6,429 bases of DNA from NCBI RefSeq assembly GCF_946479975.1, contig NZ_CAMLIX010000257.1, positions 1 through 6,429 on the forward strand. Reading direction: 5' to 3'. Positions within the stretch are counted from its first letter, which is position 1. Every line of letters begins with the position of its first letter. The position numbers and the translations under genes are program-made. Origin of the DNA: an uncultured Flavobacterium sp. (GTDB taxonomy: Bacteria > Bacteroidota > Bacteroidia > Flavobacteriales > Flavobacteriaceae). Of this stretch, positions 1-4,643 are shown piece by piece. The notes below the pieces were generated by a model. The model was not told where the DNA came from and ran no database searches. It saw only the letters and a program-made list of their open reading frames with translations.

Positions 1-2
1 CT

Positions 3-98
3 GAAAGACATCAAAAAGATTTTAAAAAAGAATATAGCTCTGAAAAAGTTGAAGCCCACAGATCCAGCTTTACAGACATTGATTTTGACGATATTTAA
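3..98 (+). CDS. C-terminal end of an unidentified protein (partial, runs off left edge)
   Basis: The reading frame starting at base 3 is open from the window edge to a TAA at 96-98 and gives 31 residues ending in the acidic tail FTDIDFDDI. It is rich in Lys, Glu and Asp, has no hydrophobic segment, and looks like a charged, solvent-exposed C-terminus. The stop lies 28 bases before a terminator hairpin, which is why I prefer this frame to the frame at base 1. That other frame is also open, but it runs straight through the hairpin to 189. I do not recognise the family from so short a tail, and no function is proposed. Confidence 0.5.
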   Translation, partial: ERHQKDFKKEYSSEKVEAHRSSFTDIDFDDI

Positions 99-124
99 TT
101 CAAAATTAAACATTTCAAAAAGTA

Positions 125-160
125 AGAGTCCAATTTGTTCTGCATTTTGGACTTTTTTTA
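125..160 (+). terminator. Rho-independent terminator of the left-edge gene
   Basis: AGTCCAA at 127-133 pairs perfectly with TTGGACT at 147-153, around a 13-base loop. A run of seven T follows at 153-159. The stem is short (7 bp, extendable by weak A-T and G-T pairs) but the T tract is clear. It sits directly after the TAA at 96-98 and marks the end of that transcript. Confidence 0.65.
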
Positions 161-185
161 TATATTTATTTGTGCGATGTGATTT

Positions 186-248
186 GTAAAATGTGAAATG
201 CACAATTCACTTAATCTCACTTCTAACATTTCACAAATTACATTTTAC
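186..248. repeat. Imperfect inverted repeat made of (T)TTCAC / TTTAC-type units
   Basis: GTAAAATG at 186-193 is the exact reverse complement of CATTTTAC at 241-248, and TGTGAAATG at 192-200 is the exact reverse complement of CATTTCACA at 227-235. Together they give a roughly 15-bp stem (186-193 with 241-248, then 194-200 with 227-233) with a 7-base bulge on the right side. The DNA between and after also carries direct repeats, with ACTTCTAAC at 219-227 and again at 247-255. No T tract follows, so it is not a normal terminator. It ends about 17 bases before the ATG at 265 and may form a leader structure or be a copy of an interspersed repeat. Confidence 0.5.
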
Positions 249-264
249 TTCTAACTGACAAAAA

Positions 265-1089
265 ATGAAAAAATTAATTCTTCTTTTAAGTTTCCTTTTC
301 TTCGGAATATCTCTTTCGGCACAGAATACAGAATATGAAACGAAAAACAACATTCAATATTATAATGCGCAAGCAAATAAATCAGATAAATACATTAGCG
401 AAAGATGTGTTTTAGATATTTATTATCCAAAAAATAAAACAGGTTTCGCTACTATTGTCTGGTTTCACGGTGGCGGATTAACTGGAGGAAATAAAGAAAT
501 TCCTGAAGCTTTAAAAAATAAAGGTTTTGCTATTATTGGTGTAAATTACAGATTATCTCCAAAAGTAAAAGCAGTAAAATGCATTGAAGATGCGGCTACA
601 GCGGTTGCGTGGGCTTTTAACAATATTGCAAATTATGGAGGTGATAAAACGCAGATTTTTGTTTCCGGACATTCGGCTGGAGCTTATTTAGGTTTAATGA
701 TTGGTTTGGATAAAAAATGGCTTCAAAAAGAAAATATAGACGCCAATCAAATTGCAGGACTTATTCCGTTTAGCAGTCAGTGTATTACGCATTTTGAAAT
801 TAGAAGAGAAAACGGAATTCGAGAAAAACAACCCACAATCGACCAATTTGCGCCTTTGTATCACGTTCGTGCAGATGCTCCGCCTTTACTATTAATTACT
901 GGAGACCGCGAATTGGAAATGCTGGGACGTTACGAAGAAAACGCATATATGGCGAGAATGATGAAATTGGTTGGACATACGCAAACGAAACTTTACGAAT
1001 TGGACGGTTACAACCACGGAATGACTGAACCTGCTTTTCCGCTTTTGGTAAATGAAGTCAACCGAATCTTAAAAGAACGCAAAAAATAA
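265..1089 (+). CDS. Exported alpha/beta hydrolase, carboxylesterase/BD-FAE-like
   Basis: The 274-residue protein begins with a type I signal peptide (MKK, a hydrophobic stretch at residues 4-16, probable cleavage after SLSA near residue 19), so it should act in the periplasm or outside the cell. The mature part is an alpha/beta hydrolase of the esterase/lipase type. It has an oxyanion-hole HGGG at 68-71, NYRLSP at 94-99, the nucleophile elbow GHSAG at 135-139 (Ser137), a likely acid Asp214 in TGDRE, and a catalytic His251 in YNHGM. The triad is complete and the length is usual for exported single-domain esterases. The substrate is unknown; in Bacteroidota such enzymes often remove acetyl or feruloyl groups from polysaccharides. 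No carbohydrate-use genes lie nearby to support that here. No Shine-Dalgarno is seen, as expected in this phylum. The serine hydrolase gene follows after 24 bp and is probably co-transcribed. Confidence 0.9.
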   Translation: MKKLILLLSFLFFGISLSAQNTEYETKNNIQYYNAQANKSDKYISERCVLDIYYPKNKTGFATIVWFHGGGLTGGNKEIPEALKNKGFAIIGVNYRLSPKVKAVKCIEDAATAVAWAFNNIANYGGDKTQIFVSGHSAGAYLGLMIGLDKKWLQKENIDANQIAGLIPFSSQCITHFEIRRENGIREKQPTIDQFAPLYHVRADAPPLLLITGDRELEMLGRYEENAYMARMMKLVGHTQTKLYELDGYNHGMTEPAFPLLVNEVNRILKERKK

Positions 1090-1113
1090 TCACTAAATAA
1101 AAATTCCACGGCA

Positions 1114-1659
1114 ATGGAGACACAACTATTAATTATACCAGGACTTGGAGATTCTGGCGAAAAACATTGGCAGACTTTTTGGCACAAAAAATTCGAAAAT
1201 TCAATTCGGGTTGTGCAAGACAATTGGGATGAGCCCATTCGGGAAGAATGGCTTGAAAGATTAAATGAAACTATTTTAAAGCTTGATAAACCAACCATTT
1301 TGGTTGCGCATAGTTTGGCCGTTTCATTGGTTTTGCATTGGGCAGAAAAATATAGTAATAAAAATATTATTGGTGCTTTTCTTGTTGCGCCCGCAGATGT
1401 AGATTCGCCAGAGCATACACCTGAATGTACGAGAAATTTTTCTCCAATGCCGCTTTACAAATTACCTTTTCCGTCAATTGTTGTTGCCAGCGAAAACGAT
1501 CCGTATTCTTTATTTGAAAGAAAGAAGTACTTCGCCGAAAAATGGGGAAGCGATTTTGTAAACGTAGGTCAGCAAGGCCACATCAACTCCGATTCTGATT
1601 TGAAATATTGGGAAGAAGGACAGGAGATTTTACAACAGTTTATTGAAAGAATTCGATAA
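1114..1659 (+). CDS. RBBP9/YdeN-family serine hydrolase (small alpha/beta hydrolase)
   Basis: The 181-residue protein matches the compact RBBP9/YdeN-type serine hydrolase pattern, which is usually about 180-190 residues and lacks a cap domain. It has an N-terminal strand and turn IIPGLGDSGEKHWQ (7-20), the nucleophile elbow AHSLA at 65-69 (Ser67), an acid in SENDPY (Asp129), and the catalytic histidine in GQQGHINS (His156). VAPADVD at 91-97 is also typical of the family. There is no signal peptide, so it is cytoplasmic. Bacterial members have poorly known natural substrates; esterase activity is the safe inference. The start ATG is 24 bp after the preceding esterase gene, which suggests a two-gene operon. 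The enzymes belong to different subfamilies and act in different compartments, so this is not a recent duplication. The stop codon abuts the CAGT/ACTG inverted repeat. Confidence 0.87.
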   Translation: METQLLIIPGLGDSGEKHWQTFWHKKFENSIRVVQDNWDEPIREEWLERLNETILKLDKPTILVAHSLAVSLVLHWAEKYSNKNIIGAFLVAPADVDSPEHTPECTRNFSPMPLYKLPFPSIVVASENDPYSLFERKKYFAEKWGSDFVNVGQQGHINSDSDLKYWEEGQEILQQFIERIR

Positions 1660-1734
1660 GTTTTCAGTCGCAGTCACAGTTTTCAGTGCAAAACTGAGAC
1701 TGAATACTGTCACTGAATACTGTGACTAAAAACT
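1659..1734. repeat. CAGT/ACTG inverted-repeat element between convergent genes
   Basis: AGTCACAGTTTTCAGTG at 1672-1688 pairs with CACTGAATACTGTGACT at 1711-1727, giving 16 of 17 base pairs with one T-T mismatch and a 22-base loop. The left half is built of CAGT words and the right half of ACTG words. ACTGAATACTGT occurs twice in tandem (1699-1710 and 1712-1723), offset by 13 bases. The element fills almost the whole gap between the stop of the serine hydrolase and the TAG stop of the csaA-like gene, and the outer AGTTTT / AAAAACT ends can extend the stem. There is no T tract on either strand. It may still act as a two-way transcript-end hairpin. It may equally be one copy of a family of interspersed palindromic repeats. 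Confidence 0.75.
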
Positions 1735-2068
1735 ACCCAATACGCAGTCCATTTGGTATTTTAAAATCCGGGGCTAATAAAATTACATCTCCCTCCTCGC
1801 CTACAGCGCCGAGAACCAAACATTCACTCATAAACTTTCCGATTTGTTTTTTCGGAAAATTCACAACTGCCACAATCTGACGGTTTACTAAATCTTCCTT
1901 TTGATATCTTTTGGTTATTTGTGCCGATGATTTTCTAATTCCTATTTCAGAACCAAAATCTATTGTGAGTTGAAAGGCAGGTTTTCTTGCTTCGGGAAAA
2001 TCATTTACTTCTACGATGGTTCCTACGCGCATATCGGTTCTTTCAAATTCGTTCCAAGTTAAATCCAT
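1733..2068 (-). CDS. csaA: CsaA-like tRNA-binding-domain protein (export-related chaperone family)
   Basis: The 111-residue protein consists of a single OB-fold tRNA-binding domain, the exact size of the CsaA/YgjH group. Family blocks are present in order: TDMRVGTIVEV at 11-21, EARKPAFQLTIDFG at 26-39, SSAQIT at 47-52, VVNFPKKQIGKFMSECLVLG at 68-87, and a C-terminal PNGLRIG. In Bacillus subtilis CsaA is a homodimeric chaperone-like protein that binds preproteins and SecA, and the fold also resembles the C-terminal dimer domain of methionyl-tRNA synthetase. Whether this protein acts on exported proteins or on tRNA cannot be told from sequence. It stands alone on the minus strand, converging on the hydrolase pair and diverging from the chloroperoxidase-like gene. 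Its TAG stop lies in the edge of the CAGT/ACTG repeat, but the family C-terminus is intact. Confidence 0.9.
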   Translation of the reverse strand: MDLTWNEFERTDMRVGTIVEVNDFPEARKPAFQLTIDFGSEIGIRKSSAQITKRYQKEDLVNRQIVAVVNFPKKQIGKFMSECLVLGAVGEEGDVILLAPDFKIPNGLRIG

Positions 2069-2087
2069 TTTTTTTTGTTTAGAATTA

Positions 2088-2095
2088 CAAACCTA
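2088..2095 (-). promoter_or_regulatory. Possible -7 box for the csaA-like gene
   Basis: Read on the minus strand, this is TAGGTTTG, a full match to the Bacteroidota TAnnTTTG -7 consensus. It lies 19 bases before the ATG at 2068, giving a leader of roughly a dozen bases. I find no TTG at the expected 17-23-base spacing upstream, so the call rests on the -7 box alone. Confidence 0.4.
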
Positions 2096-2197
2096 TAAAT
2101 TTTGTAATTAATGCGCCTAATTCTATAACCAGTTTCTTTGGCTTAACTACTAATTTTACTAAAGAAAAACGACTACTCTAACGTAAAAATATATAAC

Positions 2198-3091
2198 ATG
2201 GAACATACTGAACCAAATGCATGCATGTCAATAAAAGATTTTGAGTCTAATCTTAAACAGGTTCATACTGATAAATATATAGAAACGGCACAAAATGTAA
2301 GGCTGTATGTAAAAGATTATGGTCAGGGAAAACCTGTAATTTTAATTCATGGCTGGCCACTTTCTAATGAAATGTGGGAATACCAAATTGATCATTTAGT
2401 ACAAAATAATTTTAGAGTTATTGCCTACGATCGCCGCGGATTTGGTAAATCGTCTCAGCCTTGGGATGGTTACGATTACGACACTTTAGCCGATGATCTA
2501 AAGGAAATTATAGAGCAATTGGAATTAGAAAATGTAACACTTGTAGGTTTCTCTATGGGCGGTGGCGAAGTAGTTCGTTATTTCAGTCGTCATGGCGGAA
2601 AAAGCGTAACCAAAGCTGCTTTAATTTCATCTGTTGTTCCTTTTCTTCTAAAAACAGATGACAATCCCGACGGACATCCGAAAGAAAAAAGCGACACAAC
2701 AGCCGCTTCAATTAAAGAAGATAGAATAGGATTTATAGACAACTTCGGGAAGACATTTTTTGGCATCAACATTATCAACAAGCCAATAAGCACACCGTTA
2801 TTAGAATATTATAGAGCGTTATGTTCTGTTGCTTCTCCACGAGCTACTTTAAAATGTGCAGAATCTTTTTCGTACACCGATTTTAGAGATGAGTTAGACT
2901 TTGTTAAAGTTCCAACTTTAATCATTCACGGAGACGACGACAAAATTGTACCAATTGATCTTACTTCTAGAAAAGCAGCTAAGGCAATTGCAAACAATAC
3001 ATTTATAGAATATGAAGGCGCACCGCACGGATTATTCTACACCAACAAAGAAAAACTAAACGAAGATTTACTTCAGTTTTTAAATTCATAG
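2198..3091 (+). CDS. Alpha/beta hydrolase, non-heme chloroperoxidase-like
   Basis: The 297-residue protein resembles the cofactor-free haloperoxidase/arylesterase branch of alpha/beta hydrolases. Visible elements are HGWPLS at 51-56 (oxyanion region), YDRRGFGKSS at 77-86, the nucleophile elbow GFSMGGGEV at 117-125 (Ser119), an acid in HGDDDKIVP (probably Asp248), and the catalytic histidine in GAPHGL (His277). Family members are usually near 275 residues. Here about 22 residues precede the first conserved segment and do not look like a signal peptide. An in-frame ATG at 2225 would trim nine of them, so the start is uncertain. The haloperoxidase activity of this family is generally regarded as a perhydrolase side reaction of an esterase, so a true halogenating role should not be assumed. 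It has its own strong terminator, so it is probably a single-gene unit. Confidence 0.88.
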   Translation: MEHTEPNACMSIKDFESNLKQVHTDKYIETAQNVRLYVKDYGQGKPVILIHGWPLSNEMWEYQIDHLVQNNFRVIAYDRRGFGKSSQPWDGYDYDTLADDLKEIIEQLELENVTLVGFSMGGGEVVRYFSRHGGKSVTKAALISSVVPFLLKTDDNPDGHPKEKSDTTAASIKEDRIGFIDNFGKTFFGINIINKPISTPLLEYYRALCSVASPRATLKCAESFSYTDFRDELDFVKVPTLIIHGDDDKIVPIDLTSRKAAKAIANNTFIEYEGAPHGLFYTNKEKLNEDLLQFLNS

Positions 3092-3106
3092 AAAATATAT
3101 AAAAAG

Positions 3107-3157
3107 TATCCAAAGAGCAAGCACACAATGCTAACTGCTTCTTTGGATATTTTTTTA
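3107..3157 (+). terminator. Strong rho-independent terminator of the chloroperoxidase-like gene
   Basis: TATCCAAAGAGCA at 3107-3119 pairs with TGCTTCTTTGGATA at 3136-3149 across its whole length, except for one bulged T, and a run of seven T follows at 3150-3156. The loop is 16 bases. It begins 15 bases after the TAG at 3089-3091. The in-frame ATG at 3128 lies inside this hairpin and is therefore not a credible start for the downstream gene. Confidence 0.85.
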
Positions 3158-3168
3158 TTCTTGTGCTC

Positions 3169-3199
3169 TTTTATTTACAGATTTTTAAACCTATTTTTG
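3169..3199 (+). promoter_or_regulatory. Bacteroidota-type promoter of the peroxiredoxin-like gene
   Basis: TATTTTTG at 3192-3199 is a full TAnnTTTG -7 match. TTTT at 3169-3172, exactly 19 bases upstream, is a one-mismatch version of the -33 TTTG. Transcription would begin near 3205 and leave a short leader before the ATG at 3221. It sits just after the preceding terminator, which fits a separate unit. Confidence 0.55.
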
Positions 3200-3220
3200 A
3201 AAATCAAATTTCTTGTAAAA

Positions 3221-3774
3221 ATGGCACAAACAGCATCAACCATGCTTCCTTTGGGAACAATTGCTCCAGATTTTTATTTAAAAGACACCAATTCTAATGA
3301 CACTTATTCTTTTCAAGATTTAAGAGGTTCTAAAGGCACTTTGTACTATTTATCTGCAATCATTGTCCGTTTGTACTTCATGTTATTTCAGAAATCGTCA
3401 TGATTGCTAATGATTATCGTGTACAGGGAATTGGAGTTATTGCAATTTCCAGCAATGATGTTGTAAAATATCCCGCCGATTCGCCAGAATTAATGGCAGA
3501 CTTTGCTTTAGAAAACAAAATTGATTTTCCTTATTTGTATGATGAAAGTCAAGAAACTGCAAAAGCGTATCAAGCGGCTTGTACTCCAGATTTCTATTTA
3601 TTTGATAATCAAGATAAATTATTTTACCGAGGACAACTTGACGATTCAAGACCCGGCAACGGAATTCCCCTTAGCGGAAGCGATCTAAGAGGCGCAATTG
3701 ATGCCTTAATTTACAACAGAAGTTTAAAAGAAACGCAAAAACCTAGTTTAGGCTGCGGTATTAAATGGAAGTAA
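3221..3774 (+). pseudogene. Frameshifted peroxiredoxin-like (AhpC/TSA, thioredoxin-fold) gene
   Basis: Two overlapping frames together encode one thioredoxin-fold redox protein of about 184 residues. The first frame gives MAQTASTMLPLGTIAPDF and continues to GSKGTL, with TTG at 3341-3343. It then turns into nonsense and stops at 3401-3403. From 3343, in the frame one base earlier, the family sequence resumes as VLFICNHCPFVLHV with no gap, then IANDYRVQGIGVIAISSND, TPDFYLFD and YRGQLDDSRPG, to the TAA at 3774. One extra base, for example a second G at 3343, restores an unbroken protein containing the CNHC motif (reconstructed Cys46 and Cys49). No other damage is visible, so this is a very recent mutation or a sequencing error. 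I chose ATG 3221 because it matches the family start and follows a promoter; the earlier ATG at 3128 is inside a terminator. As it stands, the first product would end after 60 residues without the cysteines. Confidence 0.85.
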
Positions 3775-3801
3775 ATACGCACTAAATTCAAAAAGATTAC
3801 C

Positions 3802-3809
3802 TATCTTTG
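3802..3809 (+). promoter_or_regulatory. -7 promoter box TATCTTTG in the 3775-4139 gap
   Basis: TATCTTTG followed by CAG is a perfect match to the flavobacterial TAnnTTTG -7 box. It lies only 28 bases after the stop of the peroxiredoxin-like gene. No good TTG is seen 17-23 bases upstream. Transcription would begin near 3815 and read into the structured segment ending in the terminator at 3935-3977. Confidence 0.55.
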
Positions 3810-3831
3810 CAGATCAATTTTGATTCTCCTT

Positions 3832-3933
3832 ATGGGAAATATAATATCACATACAGCTCCTTCGAAGACGTTTTGCACAGCAAGACCTTTTTGTGCTGTA
3901 ATTATTTCGCATAATAAGGCCTTTATTTTTTAG
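3832..3933 (+). CDS. Possible 33-residue leader peptide or small protein
   Basis: An ATG at 3832, about 17 bases after the predicted transcript start, opens a 33-codon frame ending in TAG at 3931-3933. The peptide begins MGNIISHTAPSK, has two cysteines (15 and 21) and four phenylalanines, and ends NKAFIF. It has no signal peptide or membrane segment that I trust, and no run of one amino acid as in classical amino-acid leader peptides. Its stop lies at the start of the right arm of hairpin 2, so a ribosome reaching the end would melt hairpin 2 and favour the terminator. A frame of this length can arise by chance, and the same bases also explain as plain structured RNA. Confidence 0.2.
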   Translation: MGNIISHTAPSKTFCTARPFCAVIISHNKAFIF

Positions 3934-3934
3934 G

Positions 3935-3977
3935 CCTCCGTCTACTTCAGTTTTCTTCTTTTGACGGAGGATTTTTC
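3935..3977 (+). terminator. Terminator hairpin ending the leader or small RNA
   Basis: A perfect 8-bp GC-rich stem, CCTCCGTC (3935-3942) with GACGGAGG (3963-3970), carries a 20-base loop and is followed by ATTTTTC. The T run is only five bases. It could end both the short RNA from 3815 and read-through from the peroxiredoxin-like gene, which has no terminator of its own. Confidence 0.6.
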
Positions 3978-4139
3978 AGTAGCTTAAATATTTTAATTAT
4001 TTGACAAGATTCGTTTTGGTCAGGTTTTTTTCTGTTTTTCCAATTAAGCAGTTGCGTTCAAAAGACTAAAAATCCAGTTTTTAAATCCTAAAGAAGAAAA
4101 AATCATTTAAAAATTAATAACAATAAATTCAATATAGAT

Positions 4140-4535
4140 ATGAAACCAACACCCACTTTCTGTAAATCAGATTATCAATTTTTAAGAGAATTGATTTTAA
4201 AAAGTAAAAATTCGACAAATACAAAAGAAGCCAATCAGCTTTCGCAAGAATTGGATCGTGCAGTAATAAGCAAAGAAAGCGAATTGGATAGTTCGGTAAT
4301 CCGCATTAATTCTTTTGTAACCATTGAAGATGTAAAAGCGAATAAACAAATGAAAATTCAAATCGTTTTACCTTCTGCAGCAGATGTAAAACAATCTAAA
4401 ATCTCAATCTTAGCTCCTTTAAGCGTTGCTATTATTGGTTTTAAAGAAAATGACGAAGTAGATTGGGAACTGCCGGCTGGAATAAAAACTTTAAAAGTAG
4501 TAGCTGTAGATAATTCGGCTGTACATCATTCATAA
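4140..4535 (+). CDS. Rnk-like GreA/GreB C-terminal-domain protein
   Basis: The 131-residue protein has a short helical, charged N-terminal half (about residues 10-50) and a C-terminal domain of the GreA/GreB type. The domain shows FVTIEDVKANKQMKIQIVLP (59-78), SKISILAPLSVAIIGFKEND (86-105), and VDWELPAGIKTLKVVAV (107-123). The PLSVAIIG and GIKTLKVVAV blocks are the recognisable RNA-polymerase-binding FKBP-like fold. The long N-terminal coiled coil with the acidic tip, which Gre factors insert into the polymerase channel, is missing. It therefore resembles E. coli Rnk (about 136 residues) more than a cleavage factor. Rnk binds RNA polymerase and competes with Gre factors; a similar role here is inference. 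No SD or clear promoter is seen directly upstream. The structured leader 3802-3977 may control it. Two terminators follow. Confidence 0.82.
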   Translation: MKPTPTFCKSDYQFLRELILKSKNSTNTKEANQLSQELDRAVISKESELDSSVIRINSFVTIEDVKANKQMKIQIVLPSAADVKQSKISILAPLSVAIIGFKENDEVDWELPAGIKTLKVVAVDNSAVHHS

Positions 4536-4540
4536 CTTTT

Positions 4541-4571
4541 TAAACACCTCATTCTGTGAAGGTGTTTTTTT
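4541..4571 (+). terminator. Rho-independent terminator of the Rnk-like gene
   Basis: AAACACCT at 4542-4549 pairs perfectly with AGGTGTTT at 4560-4567 around a 10-base loop. The right arm runs into a stretch of seven T (4565-4571). It begins seven bases after the TAA of the Rnk-like gene. Confidence 0.85.
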
Positions 4572-4586
4572 ATATCTATTTGAAAA

Positions 4587-4626
4587 CAAAAAACCGATTC
4601 AATAAATTTTGAATCGGTTTTTTTGT
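4587..4626. terminator. Bidirectional terminator between the Rnk-like and cytochrome genes
   Basis: CAAAAAACCGATTCAA at 4587-4602 is mirrored by TTGAATCGGTTTTTTTG at 4609-4625, giving a long stem with an A run on the left and a T run on the right. It can therefore end transcripts from both sides. It lies 18 bases from the stop of the minus-strand cytochrome gene and is that gene's probable terminator, as well as a second stop for the Rnk-like transcript. Confidence 0.88.
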
Positions 4627-4643
4627 TTCTTTTGAAATGTAGA

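Larger units (their letters stand above)
3815..3977 (+). ncRNA. Candidate small RNA or attenuator-like leader with overlapping hairpins
   Basis: Between the TATCTTTG box and a T tract lies about 160 bases with three stacked structures. Hairpin 1 is ACAGCA 3877-3882 with TGCTGT 3894-3899. Hairpin 2 is AGGCCT 3917-3922 with AGGCCT 3932-3937. Hairpin 3 is CCTCCGTC 3935-3942 with GACGGAGG 3963-3970, followed by ATTTTTC. Hairpins 2 and 3 share bases 3935-3937, so they compete, which is the layout of an anti-terminator and terminator. A 33-codon ORF (3832-3933) ends inside hairpin 2. The unit is either a free small RNA or a leader controlling the Rnk-like gene that begins 163 bases after the T tract. 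I recognise no known RNA family in it. Confidence 0.4.

Noticed and set aside
1..189. Frame 1 open from the left edge to TAA at 187-189
   Set aside because: It passes through a terminator hairpin and its T tract, giving a Lys-rich then Phe-rich sequence. The frame ending at 98, just before the hairpin, fits better.
1008..1298. Minus-strand 96-codon open frame across the esterase/serine hydrolase junction
   Set aside because: It is a shadow of two well-supported plus-strand genes, with no family resemblance and no promoter or start context.
3113..3170. Alternative pairing of the terminator's left arm with TTGTGCTCTT at 3161-3170, suggesting an antiterminator
   Set aside because: The competing segment is transcribed after the T tract, too late to prevent termination, and the pairing needs a 6-base insertion. 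Chance similarity is more likely.
3128..3220. Upstream extension of the peroxiredoxin-like frame to ATG 3128 (MLTASLDIFLFLCSF..., hydrophobic, signal-like)
   Set aside because: The ATG and first codons lie inside a strong rho-independent terminator, and a promoter box lies downstream of it at 3192. The family start matches ATG 3221. The hydrophobic stretch is a by-product of the T-rich terminator tail.
3437..3649. Minus-strand 70-codon frame inside the peroxiredoxin-like gene
   Set aside because: The plus strand encodes clear thioredoxin-fold sequence here, and nothing in the antisense product is recognisable.
3815..3977. Known riboswitch, tRNA, SRP RNA or tmRNA in the 3775-4139 gap
   Set aside because: I looked for a T-arm GTTCGAATC, SRP tetraloop elements and common riboswitch signatures such as TPP CTGAGA, and saw none. 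It is left as an unclassified structured segment.
4000..4030. TTTG at 4000-4003 as the -33 element of a promoter for the Rnk-like gene
   Set aside because: At the expected spacing the sequence is GGTTTTTT, with no TA, so no TAnnTTTG box is present.
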